This document shows positions 24,299-31,921 of a stretch of 33,461 bases of DNA, piece after piece (within the stretch, counting starts at the first letter, position 1; each line of letters starts with the position of its first letter). The translations under genes were made by a program, and so were the position numbers. The stretch is from DSXH01 sp037446915. GTDB taxonomy: Bacteria > Bacteroidota > Ignavibacteria > Ignavibacteriales > Melioribacteraceae. Location: the NCBI GenBank assembly GCA_037446915.1, contig JBBIHP010000018.1, forward strand, positions 1 to 33,461, in the 5' to 3' direction. Below the pieces are notes generated by a model, which saw nothing but the letters and a program-made list of their open reading frames with translations, ran no database searches and was not told the DNA's origin.

Positions 24299-25618
24299 AT
24301 GAATTTAACATCGAAACTTGTCATAATTATTCTGATTTGCAGTTTAATCTCGGCTCAAGAAATAAAAGCCCAGCCCTCATCCGGATTTCAAAAAGGGAAT
24401 GTAATTTTTATTCATCCCGATGGAACATCATTAGCAGCATGGAATGCGACACGAATGCTTTATGTTGGTCCCGATAACAAATTAAATTGGGATAATCTAC
24501 CAAACATTGGTATTTACTTGGGGCACCTTACAAATTCTTTGACAGCAACATCAAACGGCGGTGGAACGATTCACGCCTATGGAGTTAAAGTAGGCGTTGG
24601 TGCTTATGGAATGGATGACAATCACCAGATTCCAACAGCACGCTCCGGTAAAAAGATGAGCATAATTCAGGAAGCAATGGAATCGGGAATTAAAACCGGC
24701 TTGGTTAATTCCGGAAGTATTATTGAACCGGGAACAGGAGCGTTTGTTGCATCTGTAAATGCCAGAAAGGAAGACCAGGAAATTGCAAGGCAGACTATTT
24801 TATCTGGAGTGGATGTGATAATGTATGGCGGTGAAGAATGGTTGCTTCCCAGGGGTGTAAAAGGATTTTATTGCAGCGAAGGAATGCGAACTGACGGACT
24901 CAACCTGATTGATGAAGCAAAAAAGCTTGGTTATAAAATTGTATATACTCGCGAGCAGCTTAAAAATATTAGCCCTGATGTAAATAAACTTCTCGGAATC
25001 TTTGCTGAGGAAGATACATTTAACGATAAAACCGAAGAAGAACAAGCTAAACTGAATCTTGAGAACTTTAAAACGGAAGCTCCAACATTAGCAGAAATGA
25101 CTGAAGCCGCTATTAAAATATTATCGAGAAATAATCAGCAATTTATTTTAGTTATTGAAGAAGAAGGAACAGATAATTTCGGGAATAAGAATAATGCTAA
25201 AGGGATGCTTGAGGCATTAAAACGTGCTGATGATGCATTAGGCGTAGCAATGAATTTTATTAACTCAAATCCGAATACACTTTTAATTACCTGTTCCGAT
25301 AGCGAAGCCGGAGGAATGGAAGCAATTAGTTACACAGAAGATTATTTCCCGTTTGATAAGCCACTTCCAAAGCTTGCTCCAAACGGCGCTCCTTATGATG
25401 GTATAAACGGAAGTGAATCTTTTCCTTTCAGATCAGCACCGGATAAATTCGGGAGGACATTTCCATTTGTAATAAGCTGGTCAACAACTGATGATGTTTG
25501 TGGTTCAGTTTTAGTAAGAGCTGCCGGTTTGAATTCCGAATATGTGAAAGGTTCTATTGATAATACCGATATTTATAAATTTATGTATCTGACTTTGTTT
25601 GGTAAGCTACTTAAGTAA
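24299..25618 (+). CDS. secreted alkaline-phosphatase-fold protein with altered metal-binding site
   Basis: A PhoA-superfamily protein of 439 residues with a signal peptide (about 1-24, cleavage near IKA-Q). Aligned by eye to E. coli PhoA, Asp51 is kept as Asp41 (FIHPDGTSLAAWNA). The nucleophile Ser102 is kept as Ser85, but Asp101 is Thr84. Glu322 and Asp327 are kept as Glu287 and Asp292. His331 becomes Asn296, Asp369 is kept as Asp334, His370 becomes Ser335, and His412 becomes about Asp399. The C-terminal VRAAG...IDNTDIYKFM fits the family end. All three zinc-ligand histidines are lost, so classical two-zinc phosphatase activity is doubtful. It stands alone in its orientation, between metG and the acyl-CoA synthetase gene. 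Confidence 0.85.
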   Translation: MNLTSKLVIIILICSLISAQEIKAQPSSGFQKGNVIFIHPDGTSLAAWNATRMLYVGPDNKLNWDNLPNIGIYLGHLTNSLTATSNGGGTIHAYGVKVGVGAYGMDDNHQIPTARSGKKMSIIQEAMESGIKTGLVNSGSIIEPGTGAFVASVNARKEDQEIARQTILSGVDVIMYGGEEWLLPRGVKGFYCSEGMRTDGLNLIDEAKKLGYKIVYTREQLKNISPDVNKLLGIFAEEDTFNDKTEEEQAKLNLENFKTEAPTLAEMTEAAIKILSRNNQQFILVIEEEGTDNFGNKNNAKGMLEALKRADDALGVAMNFINSNPNTLLITCSDSEAGGMEAISYTEDYFPFDKPLPKLAPNGAPYDGINGSESFPFRSAPDKFGRTFPFVISWSTTDDVCGSVLVRAAGLNSEYVKGSIDNTDIYKFMYLTLFGKLLK

Positions 25619-25632
25619 CTGAAACAAAATAA

Positions 25633-25670
25633 ATCTTGCTCATGATCATGATCAGGATCATGAGCAAGAT
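25633..25670. repeat. 15-bp perfect inverted repeat built from hexamer units, between convergent genes
   Basis: ATCTTGCTCATGATC (25633-25647), an 8-base spacer, then its exact reverse complement GATCATGAGCAAGAT (25656-25670). The inner part is phased 6-bp units (CTTGCT, CATGAT twice, CAGGAT, CATGAG, CAAGAT) of the same family as 2092-2127 and 7485-7550. It lies 15 bases after the stop of the phosphatase-like gene and 10 bases from the stop of the convergent acyl-CoA synthetase gene. It could act as a bidirectional terminator or RNA-stabilising hairpin. It has no T-tract of canonical length. Confidence 0.88.
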
Positions 25671-25679
25671 ACTTAAAAA

Positions 25680-27503
25680 TTATCCTTCCATACCCTTATA
25701 CATATCTTCAATTAAATCTTTATAGCGTTCCTCAATAACTTTACGTTTTACTTTTAATGAAGGGGTAAGTTCGCCGCCTTCAATTGTAAAAGGTTTATCG
25801 AGTATTGCAAATTTTCTAATCCTTTCAAACGCAGCAAGTTTCTTCTGGAATTCTCCAAGTTCCTTATCAAGTAATTCATATATCTGCTTCATCTTCACAA
25901 GTTCGTCTAAATTACTGTATTGAATCCTATTTGCATCGGCGTATTCTTTTAGTGCTTCATAATCAGGAACGATAAGAGCAGTGATGAACATTCTTCTGTC
26001 GCCAATAATTACGAACTGATCAATATACTTGCTTGCAAGGAACATATTTTCAATTGGCGTTGGTGCAATGTACTTTCCGCCAGAAGTTTTAAAGAGATGT
26101 TTCTTTCTATCGGTTATAATTAAAAATCCTTCAGCGTCAAATACACCAATATCACCGGTATGTAACCATCCGTCTTTAATTGTTTCTTCGGTCTCTTTTT
26201 TATTTTTGTAATAACCTTGCATTATGCTCGGTCCGTAGGCAAGTATTTCTCCATCTTTTGCAATTTTAACTTCAACTCCCGGCATTGGTTTACCTACTGT
26301 TCCAAATTTATAATCATTTAATCGGTTTGCAGTAATAACCGGGGAAGATTCTGTCAAGCCGTATCCTTCAATAATTAGAATTCCCGCAGCTTCAAAGAAA
26401 ATTCCAAGCTCTCTAGATAAAGCTGCACCTCCGGAGATAAAAAATCTTAATCTTCCACCTGTTTTTTCTCTCAACTTACCAAAGACTAATTTATCTGCAA
26501 GTTTTCTTTTTAATGTTAGCATAATTGGGATTGGATGCCCCAATTTTTTTGCAATCTGAAACTCTTTACCGGTTTCAATTGCCCAGTTAAATATTTTCTG
26601 TTTTTTCTCAGGTTGACTTTCTACATTCTTTTTAATTTTGCTATACATCCTTTCGAATAAACGTGGAACTGCAGTCATTATTGTAGGTTTTATCTCTGCC
26701 ATATTGTTTGCTATTTTCTCAATACTTTCTGCATATGCAATCATACCTCCGCAAGAGAATGCCGTGTAATAACCGCCCATTCTTTCAAATATATGACATA
26801 ATGGTAGGAAGGAAAGAAAAATATCAGATTCACCCATATTAAAAATTTCATGCGCAGCTTTAATATTGGAAACAATATTTTTATGTGTAAGCATTACTCC
26901 CTTCGGTTCGCCAGTTGTTCCGGAAGTATAAATGATGGTACACAATTGATTTTCTGAACAGAGAGCAGACTTCTCATTAAAATAGTTCGGATGCTCTTTC
27001 CTGAATTCTTTTCCCAACTTCTGAACATCTGCCATTGAATAGACATCTTTTTCATTCCCTTTATCACCTTCATTCATTACAATAATGAATTTAAGATTGC
27101 GACAATTTCCACGAACCTTTAGAACCTTATTCAATTGGAATTTATTAGATACAATCATTCCAACTGATTCTGAGTTATTCAAAATAAACTCAATAGTTTC
27201 TGAAGTAGATATTGGATAAAGTGGAACATCAATTGCACCCAGACCAAGAATTGCCATATCGGAGTAAACCCATTCGGGTCTGTTTTCTGCGATTATAGAA
27301 ACTTTATCATCGTTTTTAACACCAAGAGATGCAAGTCCACATGCAAGGTTTACAGTCTCTTCATAAAGTTGATCGTATGAAATATCGAGCCATTTCTCGT
27401 CAACTTTATACTTAAGCACAGGTCGTTCTTTACCTTTTCCGAATTCCTGTGTTATAATATTGAATAATTGTGGAATGGTTTTGAAGTCTTTATAAAGAGG
27501 CAT
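25680..27503 (-). CDS. long-chain fatty acid--CoA ligase (AMP-forming)
   Basis: Activates long-chain fatty acids to acyl-CoA at the membrane, a 607-residue member of the ANL superfamily. The P-loop motif IIYTSGTTGEPKGVMLTHKN is at 190-209. GYGLTESSPVI is the A5 motif, LHTGDIG the A7 motif, and the hinge/A8 region reads DRKKHLFKTSGGKYIAPTPIE. The C-terminal catalytic lysine region ELTPSLKVKRKVIEERY is present. The eukaryote-like long form (FAA/ACSL, about 600 residues) is common in Bacteroidota-related bacteria. The ATG has an AGGAG about seven bases upstream. Confidence 0.93.
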   Translation of the reverse strand: MPLYKDFKTIPQLFNIITQEFGKGKERPVLKYKVDEKWLDISYDQLYEETVNLACGLASLGVKNDDKVSIIAENRPEWVYSDMAILGLGAIDVPLYPISTSETIEFILNNSESVGMIVSNKFQLNKVLKVRGNCRNLKFIIVMNEGDKGNEKDVYSMADVQKLGKEFRKEHPNYFNEKSALCSENQLCTIIYTSGTTGEPKGVMLTHKNIVSNIKAAHEIFNMGESDIFLSFLPLCHIFERMGGYYTAFSCGGMIAYAESIEKIANNMAEIKPTIMTAVPRLFERMYSKIKKNVESQPEKKQKIFNWAIETGKEFQIAKKLGHPIPIMLTLKRKLADKLVFGKLREKTGGRLRFFISGGAALSRELGIFFEAAGILIIEGYGLTESSPVITANRLNDYKFGTVGKPMPGVEVKIAKDGEILAYGPSIMQGYYKNKKETEETIKDGWLHTGDIGVFDAEGFLIITDRKKHLFKTSGGKYIAPTPIENMFLASKYIDQFVIIGDRRMFITALIVPDYEALKEYADANRIQYSNLDELVKMKQIYELLDKELGEFQKKLAAFERIRKFAILDKPFTIEGGELTPSLKVKRKVIEERYKDLIEDMYKGMEG

Positions 27504-27574
27504 TTTTTTCTCCTAAAGTTTGAGGTCAAGATATATCTCGAAAAGTAAAAAAGCAATAAAGCCTATCGGTTTTT

Positions 27575-27904
27575 TTAATCGGATAAAACGATTCCGTCAA
27601 CTACAGGTGTTACGCATATAAGTGGATTCTGAGGTACTTGATACTTATTGAAAATATTTTCAAAAAGTTGGAATTGCATCCCTTGGGATTCCAACTTTGA
27701 AAATTTTGAATAAGGCATAAAATGTTGTTTCTTATTTTGGGGTGCGTCGAATGCTTCTGATGAATTAAAATCTTCTTTAGCTCTCGATTTTAAGAAACTA
27801 ATCTTTTTATCATCCGAACCTTCAACTGAATAAGAGATAGCTCTATAAGAAGTTATAAAACCATTTTCAATTATCAGATAAATGTTAAGAATAGTTTCTT
27901 GCAT
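27575..27904 (-). CDS. conserved-looking hypothetical protein, 109 residues
   Basis: Not recognised. A small soluble protein without signal peptide or membrane helix. The N-terminal half (ILNIYLIIENGFITSYRAISYSV) looks beta-rich, the middle is charged (about 28-62), and the end is hydrophobic (NPLICVTPVVDGIVLSD). The ATG lies eight bases after the stop of the 217-residue membrane protein, so the two are probably co-transcribed and may work together. The close spacing and unbroken frame support a real gene. Confidence 0.6.
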   Translation of the reverse strand: MQETILNIYLIIENGFITSYRAISYSVEGSDDKKISFLKSRAKEDFNSSEAFDAPQNKKQHFMPYSKFSKLESQGMQFQLFENIFNKYQVPQNPLICVTPVVDGIVLSD

Positions 27905-27912
27905 TAATACTT

Positions 27913-28566
27913 CTATCCTTTATTTTTAAGTGCAAAAAATGTGAAATGAATTGCTAACATAAAAGCCATCTTGCACAATAAGCTTTCTACTGCATTTACA
28001 AATGATGGGAAAAATATGGCAATGATCATGGATGGAATGAATGTAAATATGTAACCAAAAAAATAAATTCTTGTTAAAGATTTTTTTTCTGGATCTGTTT
28101 CAGCTCCCCACTTCTTATTTAATATTATCATTGAACCGATAACCGGCAAATAATAAAACGTTGCGTATAATGGCCCAAGTGGATAATAGTACGATGCATA
28201 TAATACCGTACATTTTGTAACAGCAAGGTGATCTATAACCAGCGGATAATAAATGATAAAAAATATTGCCGGGATAAAAATAAATTTGTGATAGTTTTTT
28301 AATTTACCCGCATATAGTAGAACTGTATATAAACCGATTGGAGGAAGTAACGTTATATCAAGTAGCGCTAAGTAAACAAATAACCGGGAGTTGAGTCCGA
28401 CAAAACAAATAAGGAATTCTAATAATTGATAGCCGAAAAGTAGAATAACCTGGACAATTATAAGTTTGTTAACGGAATTCTTTTTTGCAAAAATTAAAAG
28501 GTTGATAATAAATAGAAGTTCTATACATGCAATTAGGAGAGAAACTAATCCATCAAATTTTTCCAT
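27913..28566 (-). CDS. polytopic membrane protein, about seven helices, unknown function
   Basis: A membrane protein of 217 residues with about seven hydrophobic helices (roughly 6-26, 35-55, 62-85, 93-113, 130-150, 165-188 and 190-212). There are short charged loops (KLKNYHK, NKKWGAETDPEKK) and no signal-transduction domain on either end. The layout recalls the N-terminal 7-helix sensor modules of some histidine kinases, but no kinase part is present, so this is only a resemblance. It follows the argF terminator hairpin and is paired with the 109-residue gene. Confidence 0.65.
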   Translation of the reverse strand: MEKFDGLVSLLIACIELLFIINLLIFAKKNSVNKLIIVQVILLFGYQLLEFLICFVGLNSRLFVYLALLDITLLPPIGLYTVLLYAGKLKNYHKFIFIPAIFFIIYYPLVIDHLAVTKCTVLYASYYYPLGPLYATFYYLPVIGSMIILNKKWGAETDPEKKSLTRIYFFGYIFTFIPSMIIAIFFPSFVNAVESLLCKMAFMLAIHFTFFALKNKG

Positions 28567-28603
28567 TTTGTACCGGGATGATTTTATCTATCCAATTATT
28601 AAA

Positions 28604-28633
28604 AAAGTCCCGATAAGAAATTACCGGGACTTT
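28604..28633 (-). terminator. intrinsic terminator after the ornithine carbamoyltransferase gene
   Basis: Stem AAAGTCCCG (28604-28612) and CGGGACTTT (28625-28633). The 12-base interior can pair further as TAA/TTA around a GAAA loop after one A-C mismatch. On the minus strand the stem is followed by a run of T residues. It lies six bases past the gene's stop codon. Confidence 0.85.
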
Positions 28634-28639
28634 ATTGAA

Positions 28640-29572
28640 TTACATAACCAGAGCCATTATAGCTTTTTGAACGTGCAGACGATTTTCAGCTTCATCAAAA
28701 ATCACAGAGTTTGGTGAATCACATATTTCATCAACAACTTCATCACCTCTATGAGCCGGGAGGCAATGCATAAAGATATAATCGTCTTTTGCATTTTTAA
28801 CTAATTGAGGATTAACCTGGAATCCGGCAAATTTTTTCTTTCTCTCTTCGGCTTCTTTTTCCTGACCCATACTTGCCCAGACATCAGTGTAAACTATATC
28901 TGCATTCTTAACTGCTGCAATAGGATCGTCTAAAATTTCAACTTTACTTCCCATGTATTTAGCATTTTCCATCGACTCTTTAACTACAAAATCGAGCGGC
29001 TTATAACCCGATGGCGACGCAATAGCTATATCCATTCCAACTTTAGAACATCCCTGTAGTAAACTGTGCGCCATATTGTTTCCATCGCCAATGTATGCAA
29101 GTTTTAATCCTTGCAATTTCCTTCTCTTCTCATACGCTGTAAATAAATCAGTTAAAACCTGACATGGATGATGAAGATCGGTCAAACCATTAATTACAGG
29201 GATTGAACCATATTTTGCAAGGTCAATCACATCCTGATGATCGAATGTGCGGATCATAATACCATCTAAATAGCGCGAGAGAACTTTTGCCGTATCGCTA
29301 ACACTTTCACTTTTCTTAAGCTGAAGATCATTCTGATTAAAATACAAACCGACACCGCCAAGTTCATAAATTCCCACTTCAAAGGATACACGTGTGCGAG
29401 TTGATGGTTTTGAGAATATCATACCAAGTTTTTTACCTTCTAATACGTTATGCTTCTTACCGATTAATCTTTCTTCTTTTAAAGTTTTGCTTAAATCGAA
29501 AATCTGATAAATCTCTTCTAATGTAAGATGCTGAATTTCAATCAGACTTCTTCCGTTCATACTAACTGCCAT
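28640..29572 (-). CDS. argF: ornithine carbamoyltransferase
   Basis: Transfers carbamoyl from carbamoyl phosphate to ornithine, giving citrulline. It has 310 residues. The carbamoyl-phosphate loop FSKPSTRTRVSFE holds STRTR at 57-61. Also present are IMIRTFDHQD, LTDLHHPCQVLTD (HPCQ 135-138) and the ornithine-site MHCLPAHRGDEV near the C-terminus; HPCQ plus HCLPA separates it from aspartate carbamoyltransferase. It lies 71 bases after a carbamate kinase gene, so it could work in the anabolic (ArgF) or catabolic (ArcB) direction. No arginine deiminase is seen. A TACTTTTG box lies upstream. Confidence 0.94.
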   Translation of the reverse strand: MAVSMNGRSLIEIQHLTLEEIYQIFDLSKTLKEERLIGKKHNVLEGKKLGMIFSKPSTRTRVSFEVGIYELGGVGLYFNQNDLQLKKSESVSDTAKVLSRYLDGIMIRTFDHQDVIDLAKYGSIPVINGLTDLHHPCQVLTDLFTAYEKRRKLQGLKLAYIGDGNNMAHSLLQGCSKVGMDIAIASPSGYKPLDFVVKESMENAKYMGSKVEILDDPIAAVKNADIVYTDVWASMGQEKEAEERKKKFAGFQVNPQLVKNAKDDYIFMHCLPAHRGDEVVDEICDSPNSVIFDEAENRLHVQKAIMALVM

Positions 29573-29622
29573 TTTACACCTGTAATTATTTTAGAATTTT
29601 TTTAGAATAATATTTATGGTTG

Positions 29623-29630
29623 CAAAAGTA
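29623..29630 (-). promoter_or_regulatory. candidate -7 box upstream of argF
   Basis: On the minus strand it reads TACTTTTG, matching TAnnTTTG, 50 bases before the argF ATG and inside the 71-base gap after the carbamate kinase gene. No convincing -33 element is seen. It may give argF its own promoter. Confidence 0.3.
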
Positions 29631-29643
29631 ACGAAACAAAATA

Positions 29644-30588
29644 TTATAAAGTAATAAGCGTTCCTGAATTTTCTTTTTCGATTTCTTCTTCGCTCGTAAT
29701 AATTGCTTCTTTCCCGGTATTCTTAACAAATTCTATTGCCGCAAGAATTTTGGGCCCCATACTTCCGGCCGGGAATTCCCCTTTTTGATAATAGTTTTCC
29801 GCTTCTGCCACAGTTAAATGATCCAGGGCTTTCTGATCGGGTTTATTGAAATTGATACAGACTTTAGGAACATCTGTTATGATATAAAAGCGGTCGGCAT
29901 TTATTAATCGTGCTAATAGTGCAGAAGCAAGATCTTTATCAATTACAGCTTCAATTGCTTCGAGATATTTTGTATCCTGATGGAAATAAACCGGAATTCC
30001 TCCACCACCGGCAGCAATAACAATATGACCTTTCTCAACTAAATCCTGAACAACCTGATAATTCATAATGTCAACAGGTTTAGGAGAAGCAACAACTTTA
30101 CGCCATCCCCTTTTTCTTGGATCTTCTTTAAAAACCCAGTTATTTGCTTTTGCTAACAGGTCGGCTTCTTCTTTAATGTAATAAGGTCCAATTGGTTTTG
30201 TAGGATTGTTAAATGCCGGGTCATGAATATCAACAAGTACTTCGGTAATAATTGCAACAACATTTTTTTTAAGTTCGGTTTTATTCAATGCATTACGCAT
30301 CTGCCGGTCAATCATATAGCCGATTCCACCTTGAGAATCGGCTACACAAATATCGAGAGGCATTTTTGGAATTTTATATTGATTATATCCCGCTTCATTC
30401 CTTAAAAGAATATTTCCAACCTGAGGACCATTTCCATGTGTAATAATCAGTTCATAACCTTTGCGGATTAAACTGATTATTTTTTCACATGTATCTAATG
30501 TATGTTTTTCCTGTTGCTCAATTGTTCCTTCTTCATTACCTCTTAGAAGAGCATTACCGCCAAAAGCAACAACAGCAATTTTTTTCAT
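29644..30588 (-). CDS. arcC: carbamate kinase
   Basis: Reversibly interconverts carbamoyl phosphate plus ADP with carbamate plus ATP. It has 314 residues, the usual length. Motifs are VAFGGNALLRGNEEGTIEQQ (7-26), ITHGNGPQVGNILLRNE (49-65), the SQGGIGYMIDR segment and AAGGGGIPVYF. The ATG overlaps the stop of the upstream GTPase gene as ATGA, so the two are co-translated. With argF downstream it could extract ATP from citrulline-derived carbamoyl phosphate or supply carbamoyl phosphate. The direction is not decided by sequence. Confidence 0.95.
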   Translation of the reverse strand: MKKIAVVAFGGNALLRGNEEGTIEQQEKHTLDTCEKIISLIRKGYELIITHGNGPQVGNILLRNEAGYNQYKIPKMPLDICVADSQGGIGYMIDRQMRNALNKTELKKNVVAIITEVLVDIHDPAFNNPTKPIGPYYIKEEADLLAKANNWVFKEDPRKRGWRKVVASPKPVDIMNYQVVQDLVEKGHIVIAAGGGGIPVYFHQDTKYLEAIEAVIDKDLASALLARLINADRFYIITDVPKVCINFNKPDQKALDHLTVAEAENYYQKGEFPAGSMGPKILAAIEFVKNTGKEAIITSEEEIEKENSGTLITL

Positions 30589-31904
30589 AAAAGTCCCTTT
30601 GATTTCAAAACAGATTCCAATGTATTTGTACCAAGTTCATGAAGTTCATACATAACTCTGGTTGATGGTTTATTTATTTTCAGAATACGTCCCAGATCGA
30701 TTGGAGTTCCAATTACAACTGAATCGCAATCAGTACTATTGATTGTGTCTTCCAGGTCTTTTACCTGCTGATCTCCATAACCCATTGCCGGTAATAATAC
30801 GCCAATGTTAGGATATTTCTGATAAGTTTCAGTTATCGATTTAACAGTAAATGGTCGCGGATCAACAATTTCTTTTGCACCTAACTTTTGAGAAATTACA
30901 GTACCGGCACCATATTTCATTTCTCCGTGAGTAAGAGTTGGACCATCTTCAACTACAAGAACGCGTTGACCGGAAATTAATTCAGGTTTATCAACTGTAA
31001 TTGGAGATGCCGCATCAATTACTAACGCAGAAGGATTAACAGCATGAATATTTTTCTTTACTTCTTCAATTCCTTCCGGACTTGCAGAATCGATTTTATT
31101 TATAATAGCAACATCGGCTAACCTAAGTGAGGTATTACCGGGATAGTATCTCATTTCGTGTCCCGGTCTATGTGGGTCCACAACAGTAAATGTTAAGTCG
31201 GATTGATAGAAAGACATATCGTTATTACCGCCATCCCAGAGAATAATATCAGCCTCTTTTTCAGCTTCTCTTAAAATTGCTTCATAATCAACACCAGCAT
31301 AAATAACACCACCACGTGCTACGTGCGGTTCATATTCTTCTCTTTCTTCAATTGTACATTCATATTTATCGAGATCTTCGAATGATGCAAAGCGTTGAAC
31401 TTTCTGTTTTACTAAATCGCCATAAGGCATCGGATGTCTTACAGCAACAACTTTTTTACCTGCACTTTGAAGTAGGTTTACTATCTTTCTGGAAGTTTGA
31501 GATTTGCCACTACCGGTTCTAACAGCAAGAACAGATATAACGGGTTTGGTACTTTTTATCATTGTTTCTGCGGCGCCCATTAATCTAAACGAGGCACCCG
31601 CAGCATTTACAATTGATGCCTTAGTCATTACATAGTCAAATTGAACATCAGAATATGAGAAAACAACTTCATCAACTTTTAGCTTATGAATTAAATCCAC
31701 CAGTTCTGATTCTTCATAAATTTTAATTCCATTCGGATAAAGTTTTCCGGCAAGTTCAGGAGGATAAATTCTACCATCAATATTAGGAATTTGTGTGGCA
31801 GTAAAAGCAACTACATTATAACTTTCGTTATTTCTAAAAAATACATTAAAGTTATGGAAATCACGCCCGGCAGCACCCATAATAAGGACGTTTCTACGAA
31901 TCAT
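30585..31904 (-). CDS. cyclic 2,3-diphosphoglycerate synthetase-like P-loop NTPase
   Basis: A P-loop NTPase of 439 residues. The N-terminal NVLIMGAAGRDFHNFNVFFR precedes a nucleotide-binding core: Walker A AVRTGSGKSQTS (127-138), WDGGNND (223-229), and a GTPase-type NKID (269-272). The overall pattern matches proteins annotated as cyclic 2,3-diphosphoglycerate synthetase, known from thermophilic methanogens. What such proteins do in bacteria is unclear to me. A strong AGAGGTGA (plus-strand 31908-31915) precedes the ATG and fixes the start. It overlaps arcC by four bases and lies 17 bases after glmS, which suggests a link to carbamoyl-phosphate or amino-sugar metabolism. Confidence 0.8.
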   Translation of the reverse strand: MIRRNVLIMGAAGRDFHNFNVFFRNNESYNVVAFTATQIPNIDGRIYPPELAGKLYPNGIKIYEESELVDLIHKLKVDEVVFSYSDVQFDYVMTKASIVNAAGASFRLMGAAETMIKSTKPVISVLAVRTGSGKSQTSRKIVNLLQSAGKKVVAVRHPMPYGDLVKQKVQRFASFEDLDKYECTIEEREEYEPHVARGGVIYAGVDYEAILREAEKEADIILWDGGNNDMSFYQSDLTFTVVDPHRPGHEMRYYPGNTSLRLADVAIINKIDSASPEGIEEVKKNIHAVNPSALVIDAASPITVDKPELISGQRVLVVEDGPTLTHGEMKYGAGTVISQKLGAKEIVDPRPFTVKSITETYQKYPNIGVLLPAMGYGDQQVKDLEDTINSTDCDSVVIGTPIDLGRILKINKPSTRVMYELHELGTNTLESVLKSKGLL

Positions 31905-31921
31905 AAATCACCTCTTTTTAG

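Noticed and set aside
28640..30588. Complete arginine deiminase pathway
   Set aside because: Carbamate kinase and ornithine carbamoyltransferase are present, but no arginine deiminase or arginine/ornithine antiporter is in the window.
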